64,000 nucleotides of DNA from VRUE01 sp963819755 (GTDB lineage: Bacteria; Actinomycetota; Thermoleophilia; Solirubrobacterales; 70-9), in the NCBI GenBank assembly GCA_963819755.1, contig CAWFXB010000002.1:1240001-1304000 (forward strand), written 5' to 3'. The notes beneath the pieces were generated by a model. The model was not told the DNA's origin and searched no databases. It worked only from the letters and a program-made list of their open reading frames with translations. Shown here one piece after another: positions 35,415 through 43,048 of the stretch. Both the position numbers and the translations under genes were made by a program. How positions within the stretch are numbered: position 1 is the first letter of the stretch; every line of letters begins with the position of its first letter.

Positions 35415-36688
35415 TGCTCAGGACTATTGCGAACGCTTTCAGCGTCGCGGACATCCGCAAGAAGCTCGCGTTCACCGCGGCGATGCTGCTCCTGTACCGG
35501 CTCGGTGCCTACATCCCCGCGCCGGGGGTCGACGCGAACGCGGTCAAGGAACTCGGCAGCAACTTCGCCGGCAGCAACATCCTCGGCTTCCTCAACCTCT
35601 TCTCGGGCGGCGGCCTCTCTCGCCTGTCCCTCTTCGCATTGGGGATCATGCCCTACATCACGGCCTCGATCATCCTGCAGCTGCTGACCGTCGTGGTGCC
35701 GTCGCTGGAGAAACTGCAGAAAGAGGGCGAGGTCGGCCAGCAGAAGATCACGCAGTACACGCGTTACCTCACCGTCGGGCTGGCCTTCGCCCAGTCCTTC
35801 GGCTACGTCTTCCTCTTCCGCTCCTTCGGCGCCCAGGCCGGCGGGAAAAACGTCCTCGGCAGCCTGACCGGCCCCAAAGTCCTGCTGATCGTGATCTGCC
35901 TCACCGCCGGCTGCACGCTGCTGATGTGGCTGGGCGAGTTGATCACCCAGCGTGGCGTCGGCAACGGCATCTCGCTGATGATCTTTGCCTCGATCGTCTC
36001 CCGTATCCCGAACGGGATCCAGGCCTGGTGGACCAATCCAGATCAGGTCTTCGTCGTAATGATGCCCTTCATCGCACTGGCCGTGATCGTCGCGATCGTC
36101 TTCGTCCAGGAGGGACAGCGCCGCATTCCGGTCCAGTACGCGAAACGCATGGTCGGGCGCAAAATGACCTCCGGCGGCTCCACCTACCTGCCGCTGCGGG
36201 TCAACATGGCCGGCGTCATCCCGGTCATCTTCGCCGCGTCGATCATGGCCTTCCCGCCGACGATCGGCCAGCTGCTGAACACGCCCGCGGCGCTGGACTT
36301 CGCCGCCTTCTTCAGTCCCAACGGCTGGGCTTACGTGATCGGCGAGGTGTTCTTCATCATCATCTTCACCTACTTCTACACCGCGGTGACCTTCAACCCG
36401 GTCGACCAGGCCGACAACCTGAAAAAATACGGCGGCTTCATTCCCGGCGTGCGTCCCGGGCGGCCGACCGCGGAGTACCTCGACCGGATCCTCTCTCGCC
36501 TCACCTTCCCGGGCGCGCTCTATCTGGGTGCGGTGGCAGCGCTGCCGACGATCTTGATCAGCCAGACGTCGGCGAACTTCTTCTTCGGCGGCACCTCGAT
36601 CCTGATTGTCATCGGCGTCGCGCTTGACACGGTCAAGCAGCTCGAGGCGCAGTTGATGATGCGCAACTACGAGGGATTCTTAAAATAG
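35414..36688 (+). CDS. secY: Preprotein translocase subunit SecY
   Basis: 424 residues with ten membrane helices. SecY signatures include the plug/TM2 region (GGGLSRLSLFALGIMPYITA), ITQRGVGNGISLMIFASIVS and the C-terminal LMMRNYEGFLK. It forms the SecYEG channel with SecE at 5906. The end overlaps the apparent beginning of adk. Confidence 0.97.
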   Translation: MLRTIANAFSVADIRKKLAFTAAMLLLYRLGAYIPAPGVDANAVKELGSNFAGSNILGFLNLFSGGGLSRLSLFALGIMPYITASIILQLLTVVVPSLEKLQKEGEVGQQKITQYTRYLTVGLAFAQSFGYVFLFRSFGAQAGGKNVLGSLTGPKVLLIVICLTAGCTLLMWLGELITQRGVGNGISLMIFASIVSRIPNGIQAWWTNPDQVFVVMMPFIALAVIVAIVFVQEGQRRIPVQYAKRMVGRKMTSGGSTYLPLRVNMAGVIPVIFAASIMAFPPTIGQLLNTPAALDFAAFFSPNGWAYVIGEVFFIIIFTYFYTAVTFNPVDQADNLKKYGGFIPGVRPGRPTAEYLDRILSRLTFPGALYLGAVAALPTILISQTSANFFFGGTSILIVIGVALDTVKQLEAQLMMRNYEGFLK

Positions 36689-37362
36689 AGCTCAACCTCG
36701 TCCTTCTCGGCCCTCCCGGCAGCGGGAAGGGCACCCAGGGGGAGCGGCTGCAGGAAGATCTGCAGCTGCCCTACTACGCGACCGGGGACATCCTGCGGGC
36801 GGCCGTGCGCGACGAAACGGAGCTGGGCAAAGCGGCGAAGGAGTACATGGACCGCGGCGACCTCGTCCCAGACGAGGTGATCGTCGGCGCGATCGCCGAG
36901 CGGATCGACTCGACCGAGGCGGCCGACGGCTTCATCCTCGACGGCTTCCCCCGCACTGTCCCTCAGGCCGAGGCACTGGCGGCAAAGCTGGACGAGCTTG
37001 GGCGCCGGCTGATGGCGGTGCTGCTGATCGATGCGAGCGACGGGGAGGTGACGCGGAGGCTCGGCGGTCGCCGCACCTGCGCCGAGAACGGCCACGTCTT
37101 CCACGTCGATTTCAACCCGCCCGAGCGCGACGGTGTCTGCGATATCGACGGCAGCGAGTTGATCGTCCGCGATGACGACAAGCCCGAGGTGATCCGCCAC
37201 CGGCTGGAGACCTACCACGAGAAGACCGAGCCGCTGATCGAGCTCTATGACCACCAGAGCCTGCTGCGGCGGATCGACGGTTCTGCAGCGCCCGATGCCG
37301 TGGCCGATGAGCTGCGCCGCGCGCTGGCGACGCTGAAGCTTGAGGCCGACGAGGCCATCTAG
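36685..37362 (+). CDS. adk: Adenylate kinase, no canonical start codon
   Basis: About 225 residues. P-loop GPPGSGKGTQGERL, AMP-binding ATGDILRAAV, DGFPRTVPQAEAL and a LID with RRTCAENGHVFHVDFNPP. The in-frame sequence between an upstream TGA (inside secY) and the P-loop has no ATG, GTG or TTG. The first standard start (GTG 36805) would delete the P-loop. Best candidates are ATA 36685 (nine bases after gaggg, overlapping the secY stop), ATT 36676 or CTC 36691. Adk equilibrates AMP, ADP and ATP. The LID has one Cys pattern unlike the four-Cys zinc LID. Confidence 0.88.
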   Translation: MELNLVLLGPPGSGKGTQGERLQEDLQLPYYATGDILRAAVRDETELGKAAKEYMDRGDLVPDEVIVGAIAERIDSTEAADGFILDGFPRTVPQAEALAAKLDELGRRLMAVLLIDASDGEVTRRLGGRRTCAENGHVFHVDFNPPERDGVCDIDGSELIVRDDDKPEVIRHRLETYHEKTEPLIELYDHQSLLRRIDGSAAPDAVADELRRALATLKLEADEAI

Positions 37363-37383
37363 CGACTTGGCTGGGCGGCTAGC

Positions 37384-38151
37384 GTGTATCGGATGATCAT
37401 CCGCAAGACCCCCGAGCAGGTCGACAAGATGGCTGCGGCGGGCCAGGTCCTGGTTCGCTGCCTGCGGATGCTGGCGGCAAAAGCCCGCGCCGGCGTTACA
37501 ACCAAGGAGCTGGACGAAGCGGCGGAGAAGTTCATCCGCTCGCAGGGTGCCGAGCCGGCCTTCAAGGGCTACCGTGGCTTCCCCGGCTCGATCTGCGCAT
37601 CGCCCAACTCGATGGTCGTCCACGGCATTCCCGGGCCCTATGAGCTGAAGCGCGGCGACCTGCTCTCGATCGACGTCGGCGTGGTCAAGGACGGTTGGGT
37701 CGCCGACGCGGCGATGACCGTTCCGGTCGGCTCGGTGACGCCCGAGGCACGCAAGCTGCTCGACGTGACCAAGGTTGCGCTGTTCGCCGGCGCTGAGCAG
37801 ATGCAGCCCGGCAACCACCTCGGCGATGTCTCGGCGGCGATCCAGCGCGCGGTCGAGATCGAGGGGCTCTCGATCATCCGCACCCTGGTCGGGCACGGGA
37901 TAGGCCGCGACATGCACGAGGACCCGCAGGTCCCCAACTTCGGCGAGCCTGGGCGGGGTCCGGAGCTGGAGGAGGGCACCGTGCTGGCGATCGAGCCGAT
38001 GGTCAACGCCGGCGGGCCGCTGGTCCGGATGGGCGACGACGGCTGGGCGGTCTACTCGCAGGACGGCACCCTCGCCGCCCATTTCGAGTTCACGATCGCT
38101 GTCACGGCGGACGGGCCGCGGATTCTCACGCCCTGGCACGAAGACGAGTAG
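37384..38151 (+). CDS. map: Methionine aminopeptidase, type I
   Basis: 255 residues from the GTG at 37384 (ATG 37393, MIIRKTPEQVDKM, is likely). Metal ligands fit: DVGVVKDGWVADAAMT (two Asp), GHGIGRDMHEDPQVPNFG (His), IEPMVNAGG (Glu) and FEFTIAVT (Glu). Removes N-terminal Met. It follows secY-adk as in most spc operons. Confidence 0.96.
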   Translation: MYRMIIRKTPEQVDKMAAAGQVLVRCLRMLAAKARAGVTTKELDEAAEKFIRSQGAEPAFKGYRGFPGSICASPNSMVVHGIPGPYELKRGDLLSIDVGVVKDGWVADAAMTVPVGSVTPEARKLLDVTKVALFAGAEQMQPGNHLGDVSAAIQRAVEIEGLSIIRTLVGHGIGRDMHEDPQVPNFGEPGRGPELEEGTVLAIEPMVNAGGPLVRMGDDGWAVYSQDGTLAAHFEFTIAVTADGPRILTPWHEDE

Positions 38152-38166
38152 CTCGAAGGACCGATG

Positions 38167-38310
38167 GGAGGGGGGCCGGTGTGCCTCCGCGGGAATTGGC
38201 CACCGCGGCTGCGCCGCGGTGGAACTTGGAGCGCGGCTGCCGCCGCGCAAGAAAACAGATTGCATTTCGCCGCTTCGCGACATTCCCGCGGAGACACACC
38301 GGCCTCCCCT
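38167..38310 (-). repeat. Family-2 cloverleaf-like repeat, copy 1 (inverted)
   Basis: Outer arms pair from about 38174-38196 with 38282-38304 (23 bp with one mismatch), with further pairing outside. Inside are stems ccaccgcg/cgcggtgg (38200-38207 with 38215-38222) and gcgcggc/gccgcgc (38231-38237 with 38242-38248), and a 27-nt segment 38255-38281 identical in reverse complement to 39670-39696. It sits between map and the O-methyltransferase. Confidence 0.85.
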
Positions 38311-38342
38311 CTAATCGGTCGCGGTCGTTAGGGTCAGAGACC

Positions 38343-39017
38343 ATGTGGGCTGATCGCTGGGCTGAGGTCGATGGGTATGTGAGCGGGTTGCTGGCGCCGG
38401 AGGACGAGGCGCTTAAGGCCGCACTCAAGGCTGGCGTGGATGCTGGGCTGCCTGAGATCCAGGTTTCGCCGCCGCAGGCGCGGCTGCTGGAGATCCTGGT
38501 GCGGTCGATCGGAGCTCGGACGGTGCTGGAGTTCGGGACCCTTGCCGGCTACAGCACGATCTGGCTGGCGCGTGCACTGCCAGAAGGCGGTCGGCTGATC
38601 ACGCTTGAGGCAGATCCCGAATACGCCGAGGTTGCGCGCATCAACATCGCCAATGCCGGCCTCTCGGACTTGGTCGAGCTGCGGGTTGGACCCGCGCTCG
38701 ACTCCCTGCCCGCCCTGGACGCCGAGGGCGTTGGGCTATTTGACTTCGTCTTCATCGATGCGGACAAGATTCATACGCCCGACTACTTCACCTGGGCCCT
38801 GGATCGCACCCGCCCTGGTGGCCTGATCGTCGCCGACAATGTCATCCGCGATGGCGCCCTCGTCGACCCCAAGACCGACGACCCCACGATTCCCGCCCAG
38901 CGCCGCTTCCACGAGCTGATCGCCGCCGACCCCCGCGTAACCGCAACGACGATCCAGACGGTCGGCAGCAAGGGCTACGACGGCTTCACGCTGGCACTCG
39001 TGAACGACTTCGCTTAG
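38343..39017 (+). CDS. SAM-dependent O-methyltransferase (catechol/caffeoyl-CoA type)
   Basis: 224 residues from the ATG at 38343. The family-3 O-methyltransferase pattern is visible: VLEFGTLAGYSTIWLARALP (SAM loop), LITLEADPEYAEVARINIAN (acidic ribose contact), FDFVFIDADKIHTPDYFTWA and GGLIVADNVIRDGALVDP, where the Asp residues bind the divalent metal. Substrate unknown. It lies inside the spc/alpha operon region, between family-2 repeats, where it is not a usual member. Confidence 0.9.
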   Translation: MWADRWAEVDGYVSGLLAPEDEALKAALKAGVDAGLPEIQVSPPQARLLEILVRSIGARTVLEFGTLAGYSTIWLARALPEGGRLITLEADPEYAEVARINIANAGLSDLVELRVGPALDSLPALDAEGVGLFDFVFIDADKIHTPDYFTWALDRTRPGGLIVADNVIRDGALVDPKTDDPTIPAQRRFHELIAADPRVTATTIQTVGSKGYDGFTLALVNDFA

Positions 39018-39089
39018 GTCCGGCGCCGAGTTTCAAGGCGTCGCATCTCTTTGAGGGGAGAGTTTTGCTCGCCCAGCTCTTAGGGAGGC
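39018..39089 (+). other. Region between O-methyltransferase and toxin-like gene
   Basis: 72 bp with a possible ribosome-binding site (ttagggagg at 39080-39088). No other feature was identified. Confidence 0.3.
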
Positions 39090-39298
39090 GTGCGTTTTAG
39101 TCGACACGCCAAGAACAAGATCCGTCATCACAAATTAACCTGGGACGACGTTTGGGAGTAGTAGCTGCCGAGCACCGAACAGGCATTGATCCGAAGGGGA
39201 ATCCGATCTTTGTCAAGGAGGTTCGGGGCATGCTCCTTCTTGCTGTTGTCGCGCTTGATGACGGAAGCTTGATCACCATCTACGATTTGAGGGCATGA
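39090..39298 (+). pseudogene. DUF4258/BrnT-like toxin gene, frameshifted
   Basis: Starting at GTG 39090 after agggagg, the frame reads RFSRHAKNKIRHHKLTWDDV and stops at 39159. Adding one G after 39158 turns tag-tag into gta-gta and continues to TGA 39298 (AAEHRTGIDPKGNPIFVKEV, then LLLAVVALDDGSLITIYDLR), total 69 residues. The N-terminal RHAKNKI helix and the C-terminal beta hairpin resemble the RelE-fold BrnT/DUF4258 toxins. The downstream DUF2283-like gene overlaps its end by 4 bp, as in toxin-antitoxin pairs. Too short in either frame to be obvious as a gene. Confidence 0.6.
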
Positions 39299-39597
39299 TG
39301 ACTGCGGACTATGAGAGCGCGTACGACACGATCCAGATCGAGCTGGGCCCGATCGGTGAACTTTCGGGCGGCAGCGATGTGGTCGAAGGTGGCTTGGTCA
39401 TAGTCAGCTTTGAGGACGGCCGTCCAGCGCTTATTGACGTGATCGGTACTCGTAATCCGGGATTCGAGCGGCCCTTGCGTGTTGCGGCCGAACGCAATGG
39501 TTTGGATGCGGAGGCACTTATTGCAGCGTCGAAGGCGGCCATTGCAGCCCCGGATCGGCTGGTCCGCCTCGATGTAGGCGCACGCATCGCCGCCTGA
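39295..39597 (+). CDS. DUF2283-like protein, probable antitoxin of the broken pair
   Basis: 100 residues; the ATG overlaps the upstream TGA by 4 bp (ATGA). Residues 5-50 (YESAYDTIQIELGPIGELSG, then VIVSFEDGRPALIDVIG) resemble DUF2283, whose genes commonly pair with DUF4258/BrnT toxins. The last 45 residues are helical (RVAAERNGLDAEALIAASKA). Antitoxin role is inferred from the pairing, not shown. Confidence 0.6.
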   Translation: MMTADYESAYDTIQIELGPIGELSGGSDVVEGGLVIVSFEDGRPALIDVIGTRNPGFERPLRVAAERNGLDAEALIAASKAAIAAPDRLVRLDVGARIAA

Positions 39598-39641
39598 CGC
39601 CTGCCCCCTTCAGCTCTCGTAGCTTGCGCTTTGGGACCAGA

Positions 39642-39778
39642 GAGACGGGTGAATGCGGTCTCGGGGAATGTCGCGAAGCGGCGAAATGCAATCTGTCAAT
39701 TGCGCGGCGCAGCCGCGCACCGCATTCCACCGCGCAGAGCGCGGTGGTCAATTCCCCGAGTCCGCATCCACCCGTCTC
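39642..39778 (+). repeat. Family-2 cloverleaf-like repeat, copy 2
   Basis: Outer arms 39642-39669 and 39751-39778 pair over 28 bp with two mismatches. Nine further bases, gctttggga (39628-39636) and tcccaaagc (39790-39798), extend the pairing outside. Inside: 27-nt core 39670-39696, stem gcgcggc/gccgcgc (39702-39708, 39712-39718), stem ccaccgcg/cgcggtgg (39727-39734, 39740-39747). Inverted relative to copy 1 at 38167. Confidence 0.85.
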
Positions 39779-39907
39779 CATCGGCCAAGTCCCAAAGCCC
39801 GTCCCCTGCTATCTTTCCCGGTCGGCCCTGAGGGCCGTTTGTTCGTGCCCGCTTGCCCGATTCATGGGGCGGACGGGAGTCCTGTAGTCGAGACAACCAC
39901 CGGAGCG

Positions 39908-40021
39908 ATGAAGGTCCGAGCTTCCGTAAAGCCGATGTGCGAAAAGTGCAAGGTAATCCGCCGCAACGGCGCGGTCCTTGTCATCTGCCAGAACCCGCGC
40001 CACAAGCAGCGGCAGGGCTGA
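39908..40021 (+). CDS. rpmJ: 50S ribosomal protein L36
   Basis: 37 residues: MKVRASVKPMCEKCKVIRRN, GAVLVICQNPRHKQRQG. Zinc ligands C11, C14, C27 and H32 are all present. It starts the rpmJ-rpsM-rpsK-rpsD-rpoA-rplQ run; infA, often directly upstream, is not seen. A recognisable ribosome-binding site is ccggag before the ATG. Confidence 0.96.
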   Translation: MKVRASVKPMCEKCKVIRRNGAVLVICQNPRHKQRQG

Positions 40022-40024
40022 CGC

Positions 40025-40408
40025 ATGGCACGAATCGCGGGGATCAACATCCCGGTCAACAAGCGGGTCGAGATCGGGCTCACCTACATCTTCGGCATCG
40101 GTCGCTCCACCGCCCAGGACATTCTCAAGGAGACCGGCATCGACCCCAACACCTCGGTCAAGGATCTGACCGAGGAAGAGGTCGTGAAACTGCGCGAGGC
40201 GGTCGAGCAGCGTGAGGTCGAGGGCGACCTGCGGCGCGAGCGCTCGCAGGACGTCAAACGACTGATGGAGATCGGCTCCTACCGCGGTCTGCGCCACCGC
40301 CGCGGCCTGCCTGTCAGGGGCCAGCGGACGAAGACCAACGCGCGCGGCCGCAAGGGCCCGCGCCGGATGAGCGTCGCCGGCAAGCGCAAGGCGCCGACGG
40401 CGAGGTAG
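40025..40408 (+). CDS. rpsM: 30S ribosomal protein S13
   Basis: 127 residues. MARIAGINIPVNKRVEIGLT and the basic C-terminus RGLPVRGQRTKTNARGRKGP are diagnostic. S13 contacts P-site tRNA and forms bridges to the 50S subunit. It starts 3 bp after rpmJ. Confidence 0.97.
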   Translation: MARIAGINIPVNKRVEIGLTYIFGIGRSTAQDILKETGIDPNTSVKDLTEEEVVKLREAVEQREVEGDLRRERSQDVKRLMEIGSYRGLRHRRGLPVRGQRTKTNARGRKGPRRMSVAGKRKAPTAR

Positions 40409-40414
40409 GAGACC

Positions 40415-40816
40415 ATGGCCGCAGCCAAAAAACCCGCCAAAGGGCGCACCCGGCGCCGCGTCAAAAAGAACATCGCCTACGGGCAGGCCCACATCAAGAC
40501 TTCCTTCAACAACACGATCGTCACCTTGACCGACCCACAGGGCAACGTGATCGCCTGGGAGTCGGCCGGATCGGCGGGCTTCAAAGGCTCGCGCAAGTCG
40601 ACGCCGTTCGCCGCCCAGGTCACCGCCGACGCGGCGGCCAAGAAGGGGATGGAACACGGCCTTGAAAAAGTCGAGGTCTTCGCCAAGGGCGCCGGTTCCG
40701 GCCGCGAGACGGCGATCCGCTCGCTGCAGGCCGCCGGCCTCGACGTGACCACGGTAAAGGACGTCTCGCCCCAGGCCCACAACGGCTGCCGCCCGAAGAA
40801 GCGGAGGCGGGTCTAG
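40415..40816 (+). CDS. rpsK: 30S ribosomal protein S11
   Basis: 133 residues. AHIKTSFNNTIVTLTDPQGN, SAGSAGFKGSRKSTPFAAQV and the C-terminal DVSPQAHNGCRPKKRRRV are S11 motifs. S11 lies on the platform near the mRNA exit. The last base overlaps the rpsD start. Confidence 0.97.
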   Translation: MAAAKKPAKGRTRRRVKKNIAYGQAHIKTSFNNTIVTLTDPQGNVIAWESAGSAGFKGSRKSTPFAAQVTADAAAKKGMEHGLEKVEVFAKGAGSGRETAIRSLQAAGLDVTTVKDVSPQAHNGCRPKKRRRV

Positions 40817-41436
40817 TGGCTCGCGACACCTCGGCCCAGTGCAAGCAGTGCCGCCGCGAGGGCCAGAAGCTCTTCCTCAAGGGCGAGCGCTGCTTCACCG
40901 ACAAGTGCGGCGTCGAGCGTCGCTCCTACCCGCCCGGCGACCATGGGCGCGGCCGCATGCGGCAGTCCGAGTACCGGGTGCAGCTGCGCGAGAAGCAGAA
41001 GACGCGTCGTTATTACCAGGTGCTCGAGAGCCAGTTCCGTGCCTATTACGACAAGGCCTCGCGTCAGGACGGCGTCACCGGTGAGAACCTGCTGCGACTG
41101 CTCGAGTCGCGCCTCGACAACGTCCTCGTGCGCCTCGGATTTGCCGCCTCGCGGCGCCAGGCCCGGCAGCTGGTCGGCCACGGCCACTGGCTGGTCAACG
41201 GCCGCCGCGTCGACGTTCCCTCCTACCAGGTGCGCCCCGAGGACGTGATCTCGATCAAGTCCGGTTCGGCGGCCACCGACACGATTCGCAAAGCGACCGA
41301 GCTCGTCTCGACCGTGCCGGCCTGGCTGCAGGCCGACCACGACTCGCTTACCGCCAAGGTCCTGCGCCTCCCCGAGCGCGCGGAGATCTCGGCGCCGGTG
41401 CAGGAGCAGCTGATCGTCGAGCTGTACTCCAAGTAG
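40816..41436 (+). CDS. rpsD: 30S ribosomal protein S4
   Basis: 206 residues from a GTG overlapping the rpsK stop. A zinc-type N-terminus is present (CKQCRREGQKLFLKGERCFT, then DKC), and the S4/RNA-binding domain contains LESRLDNVLVRLGFAASRRQ and ARQLVGHGHWLVNGRRVDVP. S4 starts 30S assembly and in many bacteria represses the alpha operon. Confidence 0.97.
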   Translation: MARDTSAQCKQCRREGQKLFLKGERCFTDKCGVERRSYPPGDHGRGRMRQSEYRVQLREKQKTRRYYQVLESQFRAYYDKASRQDGVTGENLLRLLESRLDNVLVRLGFAASRRQARQLVGHGHWLVNGRRVDVPSYQVRPEDVISIKSGSAATDTIRKATELVSTVPAWLQADHDSLTAKVLRLPERAEISAPVQEQLIVELYSK

Positions 41437-41476
41437 TCCGGACTCTGTTTCTGAAACACCCATAAGCAAGGAACTC

Positions 41477-42472
41477 ATGACCACTGACTTTCAGGTCCCT
41501 CGTATAACCGCAGACAAGGCGGATGACCGCCGCGGCACCTTCACCATCGAGCCCCTCGACAAGGGCTTCGGCTACACCTTCGGCAATGGGCTCCGTCGCG
41601 TCCTGCTCTCCTCGCTGGGCGGCGCTGCCGTCACCAGCGTTCGCATCGAGGGCGTCGCGCACGAGTTCTCCACGGTGCCGGGCGTCAAGGAGGACGTCAC
41701 CGACATCATCCTCAACCTGAAGGATCTCGTCGTCCGCATGCACACCGACGCCGACGAGGTCGAGGCACCTCTGGTCGCCACCGGCCCCGGTGAGGTCAAG
41801 GCCAAGGACATCGACCTTCCGTCGGGGGTGGAGATCCTCAACCCCGACGCCCCGATCGCGACGCTGGAGAAGAAAACCAAGCTCGAGGTCTACCTGACGA
41901 TCGGCCGCGGCCGCGGCTACTCGCCGGCTGAGGAAAACAAGTCCGACGAGCAACCGATCGGCGTCATCCCGATCGACTCGATCTTCTCGCCGATCCGCCG
42001 CACCTCCTACTCGGTCGCAACCGCTCGTGTGGGCCAGCGGACCGACTTCGACAAACTGACCCTGGACCTCGAGACCGACGGCTCGATCGAGCCGGCCGCG
42101 GCCCTGCGCGAGGCCTCGGAGATCCTGATCAAGACCCTGGCCATCTTCACCGATGCCGAGCGGGTCGAGGAACTGACCGCTCGCGAAGCGATTGCGGCTC
42201 CGCTCGCCGGCGGCGACGGACTGTCCGCCATCGGTGTCGGCGATGGAGTTGGCTCGGCGGCCAGCAACGGCCTCGACGAGATCCTGATCGAGGAGCTGGA
42301 GCTGGGTGTGCGCTCCTACAACTGCCTCAAGCGGGCCGGTGTGCAGACCGTCGGCGACCTGGTTCGCAAGACCCGCTCGGAGCTGAATGCGATCCCCAAC
42401 TTCGGCTCGAAGTCGATCGACGAAGTGATCGAGACCCTGCAGTCCCGCGGTCTCGATCTGCAGGCGGACTGA
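41477..42472 (+). CDS. rpoA: RNA polymerase alpha subunit
   Basis: 331 residues: N-terminal dimerisation domain (FTIEPLDKGFGYTFGNGLRR, then LLSSLGGAAVTSVRIEGVAH) and C-terminal domain (LELGVRSYNCLKRAGVQTVG, then FGSKSIDEVIETLQSRG). The linker between about 230 and 262 is Ala/Gly-rich. Alpha assembles core polymerase and contacts UP elements. Located 40 bp after rpsD. Confidence 0.97.
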   Translation: MTTDFQVPRITADKADDRRGTFTIEPLDKGFGYTFGNGLRRVLLSSLGGAAVTSVRIEGVAHEFSTVPGVKEDVTDIILNLKDLVVRMHTDADEVEAPLVATGPGEVKAKDIDLPSGVEILNPDAPIATLEKKTKLEVYLTIGRGRGYSPAEENKSDEQPIGVIPIDSIFSPIRRTSYSVATARVGQRTDFDKLTLDLETDGSIEPAAALREASEILIKTLAIFTDAERVEELTAREAIAAPLAGGDGLSAIGVGDGVGSAASNGLDEILIEELELGVRSYNCLKRAGVQTVGDLVRKTRSELNAIPNFGSKSIDEVIETLQSRGLDLQAD

Positions 42473-42502
42473 GGAAGCGGCGAGAGCGAGCCGAGGAACC
42501 CG

Positions 42503-42856
42503 ATGCGCCACCGTAAGAAGCGGAACAAACTGAGTCGCAATGCGGCGCACCGGGAGTCGCTCCTGTCCAACCTCTCCAAGCAGCTGATCGAGCACGAGCG
42601 GATCAAGACCAGCCAGGCGAAGGCCAAGGCGGTCAAGCCCGAGGTCGAGCAGCTGATCACGCTGGCCAAGCGCGGCGACCTGCACGCCCGTCGGCAGGCG
42701 CTGGCGACGCTGCACAACGACAAGTTCATCGTGCACAAGCTGTTCGAGGAGGTCGCGCCTCGCTACGTGGAGCGCCCAGGGGGGTACACGCGGATCGTCA
42801 AGCTCGGCCCGCGTCGGTCGGACTCGACCGAGATGGTCTATCTCGAGCTCGTTTAG
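42503..42856 (+). CDS. rplQ: 50S ribosomal protein L17
   Basis: 117 residues. MRHRKKRNKLSRNAAHRESL and the C-terminal RYVERPGGYTRIVKLGPRRS are diagnostic; KAKAVKPEVEQLITLAKRGD lies between. L17 is at the tunnel exit. It closes the ribosomal block and is followed by family-1 repeat copy B. Confidence 0.97.
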   Translation: MRHRKKRNKLSRNAAHRESLLSNLSKQLIEHERIKTSQAKAKAVKPEVEQLITLAKRGDLHARRQALATLHNDKFIVHKLFEEVAPRYVERPGGYTRIVKLGPRRSDSTEMVYLELV

Positions 42857-42867
42857 CTGTTGGTTGG

Positions 42868-42987
42868 GGAGCGGGAGGGGGTGTCCCACCGCTTGCTGGG
42901 TTTTCGCCTTGGGCCCTGCTTCTCTCGCCGAGTGGTTCGTGCGAAAAACAGGACGCCGCTGCGCGGTGGGACACCCCCTCCCGCTCC
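42868..42987 (-). repeat. Family-1 long hairpin repeat, copy B (inverted)
   Basis: Perfect 25-bp arms at 42868-42892 and 42963-42987. In reverse complement its inside carries agcggcgtcctgtttttcgc, ctcggcgagaga and ggcgaaaacccagc, as in copy A. The outer arm sequence differs from copy A although both copies pair perfectly with themselves. It lies between convergent rplQ and truA. Confidence 0.9.
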
Positions 42988-43048
42988 TCTCAGGAGCATT
43001 CAGCGGGCGCATCCGACATTGACCACACCAGGGTGGGGTCAATGTCGG

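Noticed and set aside
41348..43042. 564-residue minus frame opposite rpoA-rplQ
   Set aside because: It crosses two well-supported plus-strand genes and a repeat; no motif was found.
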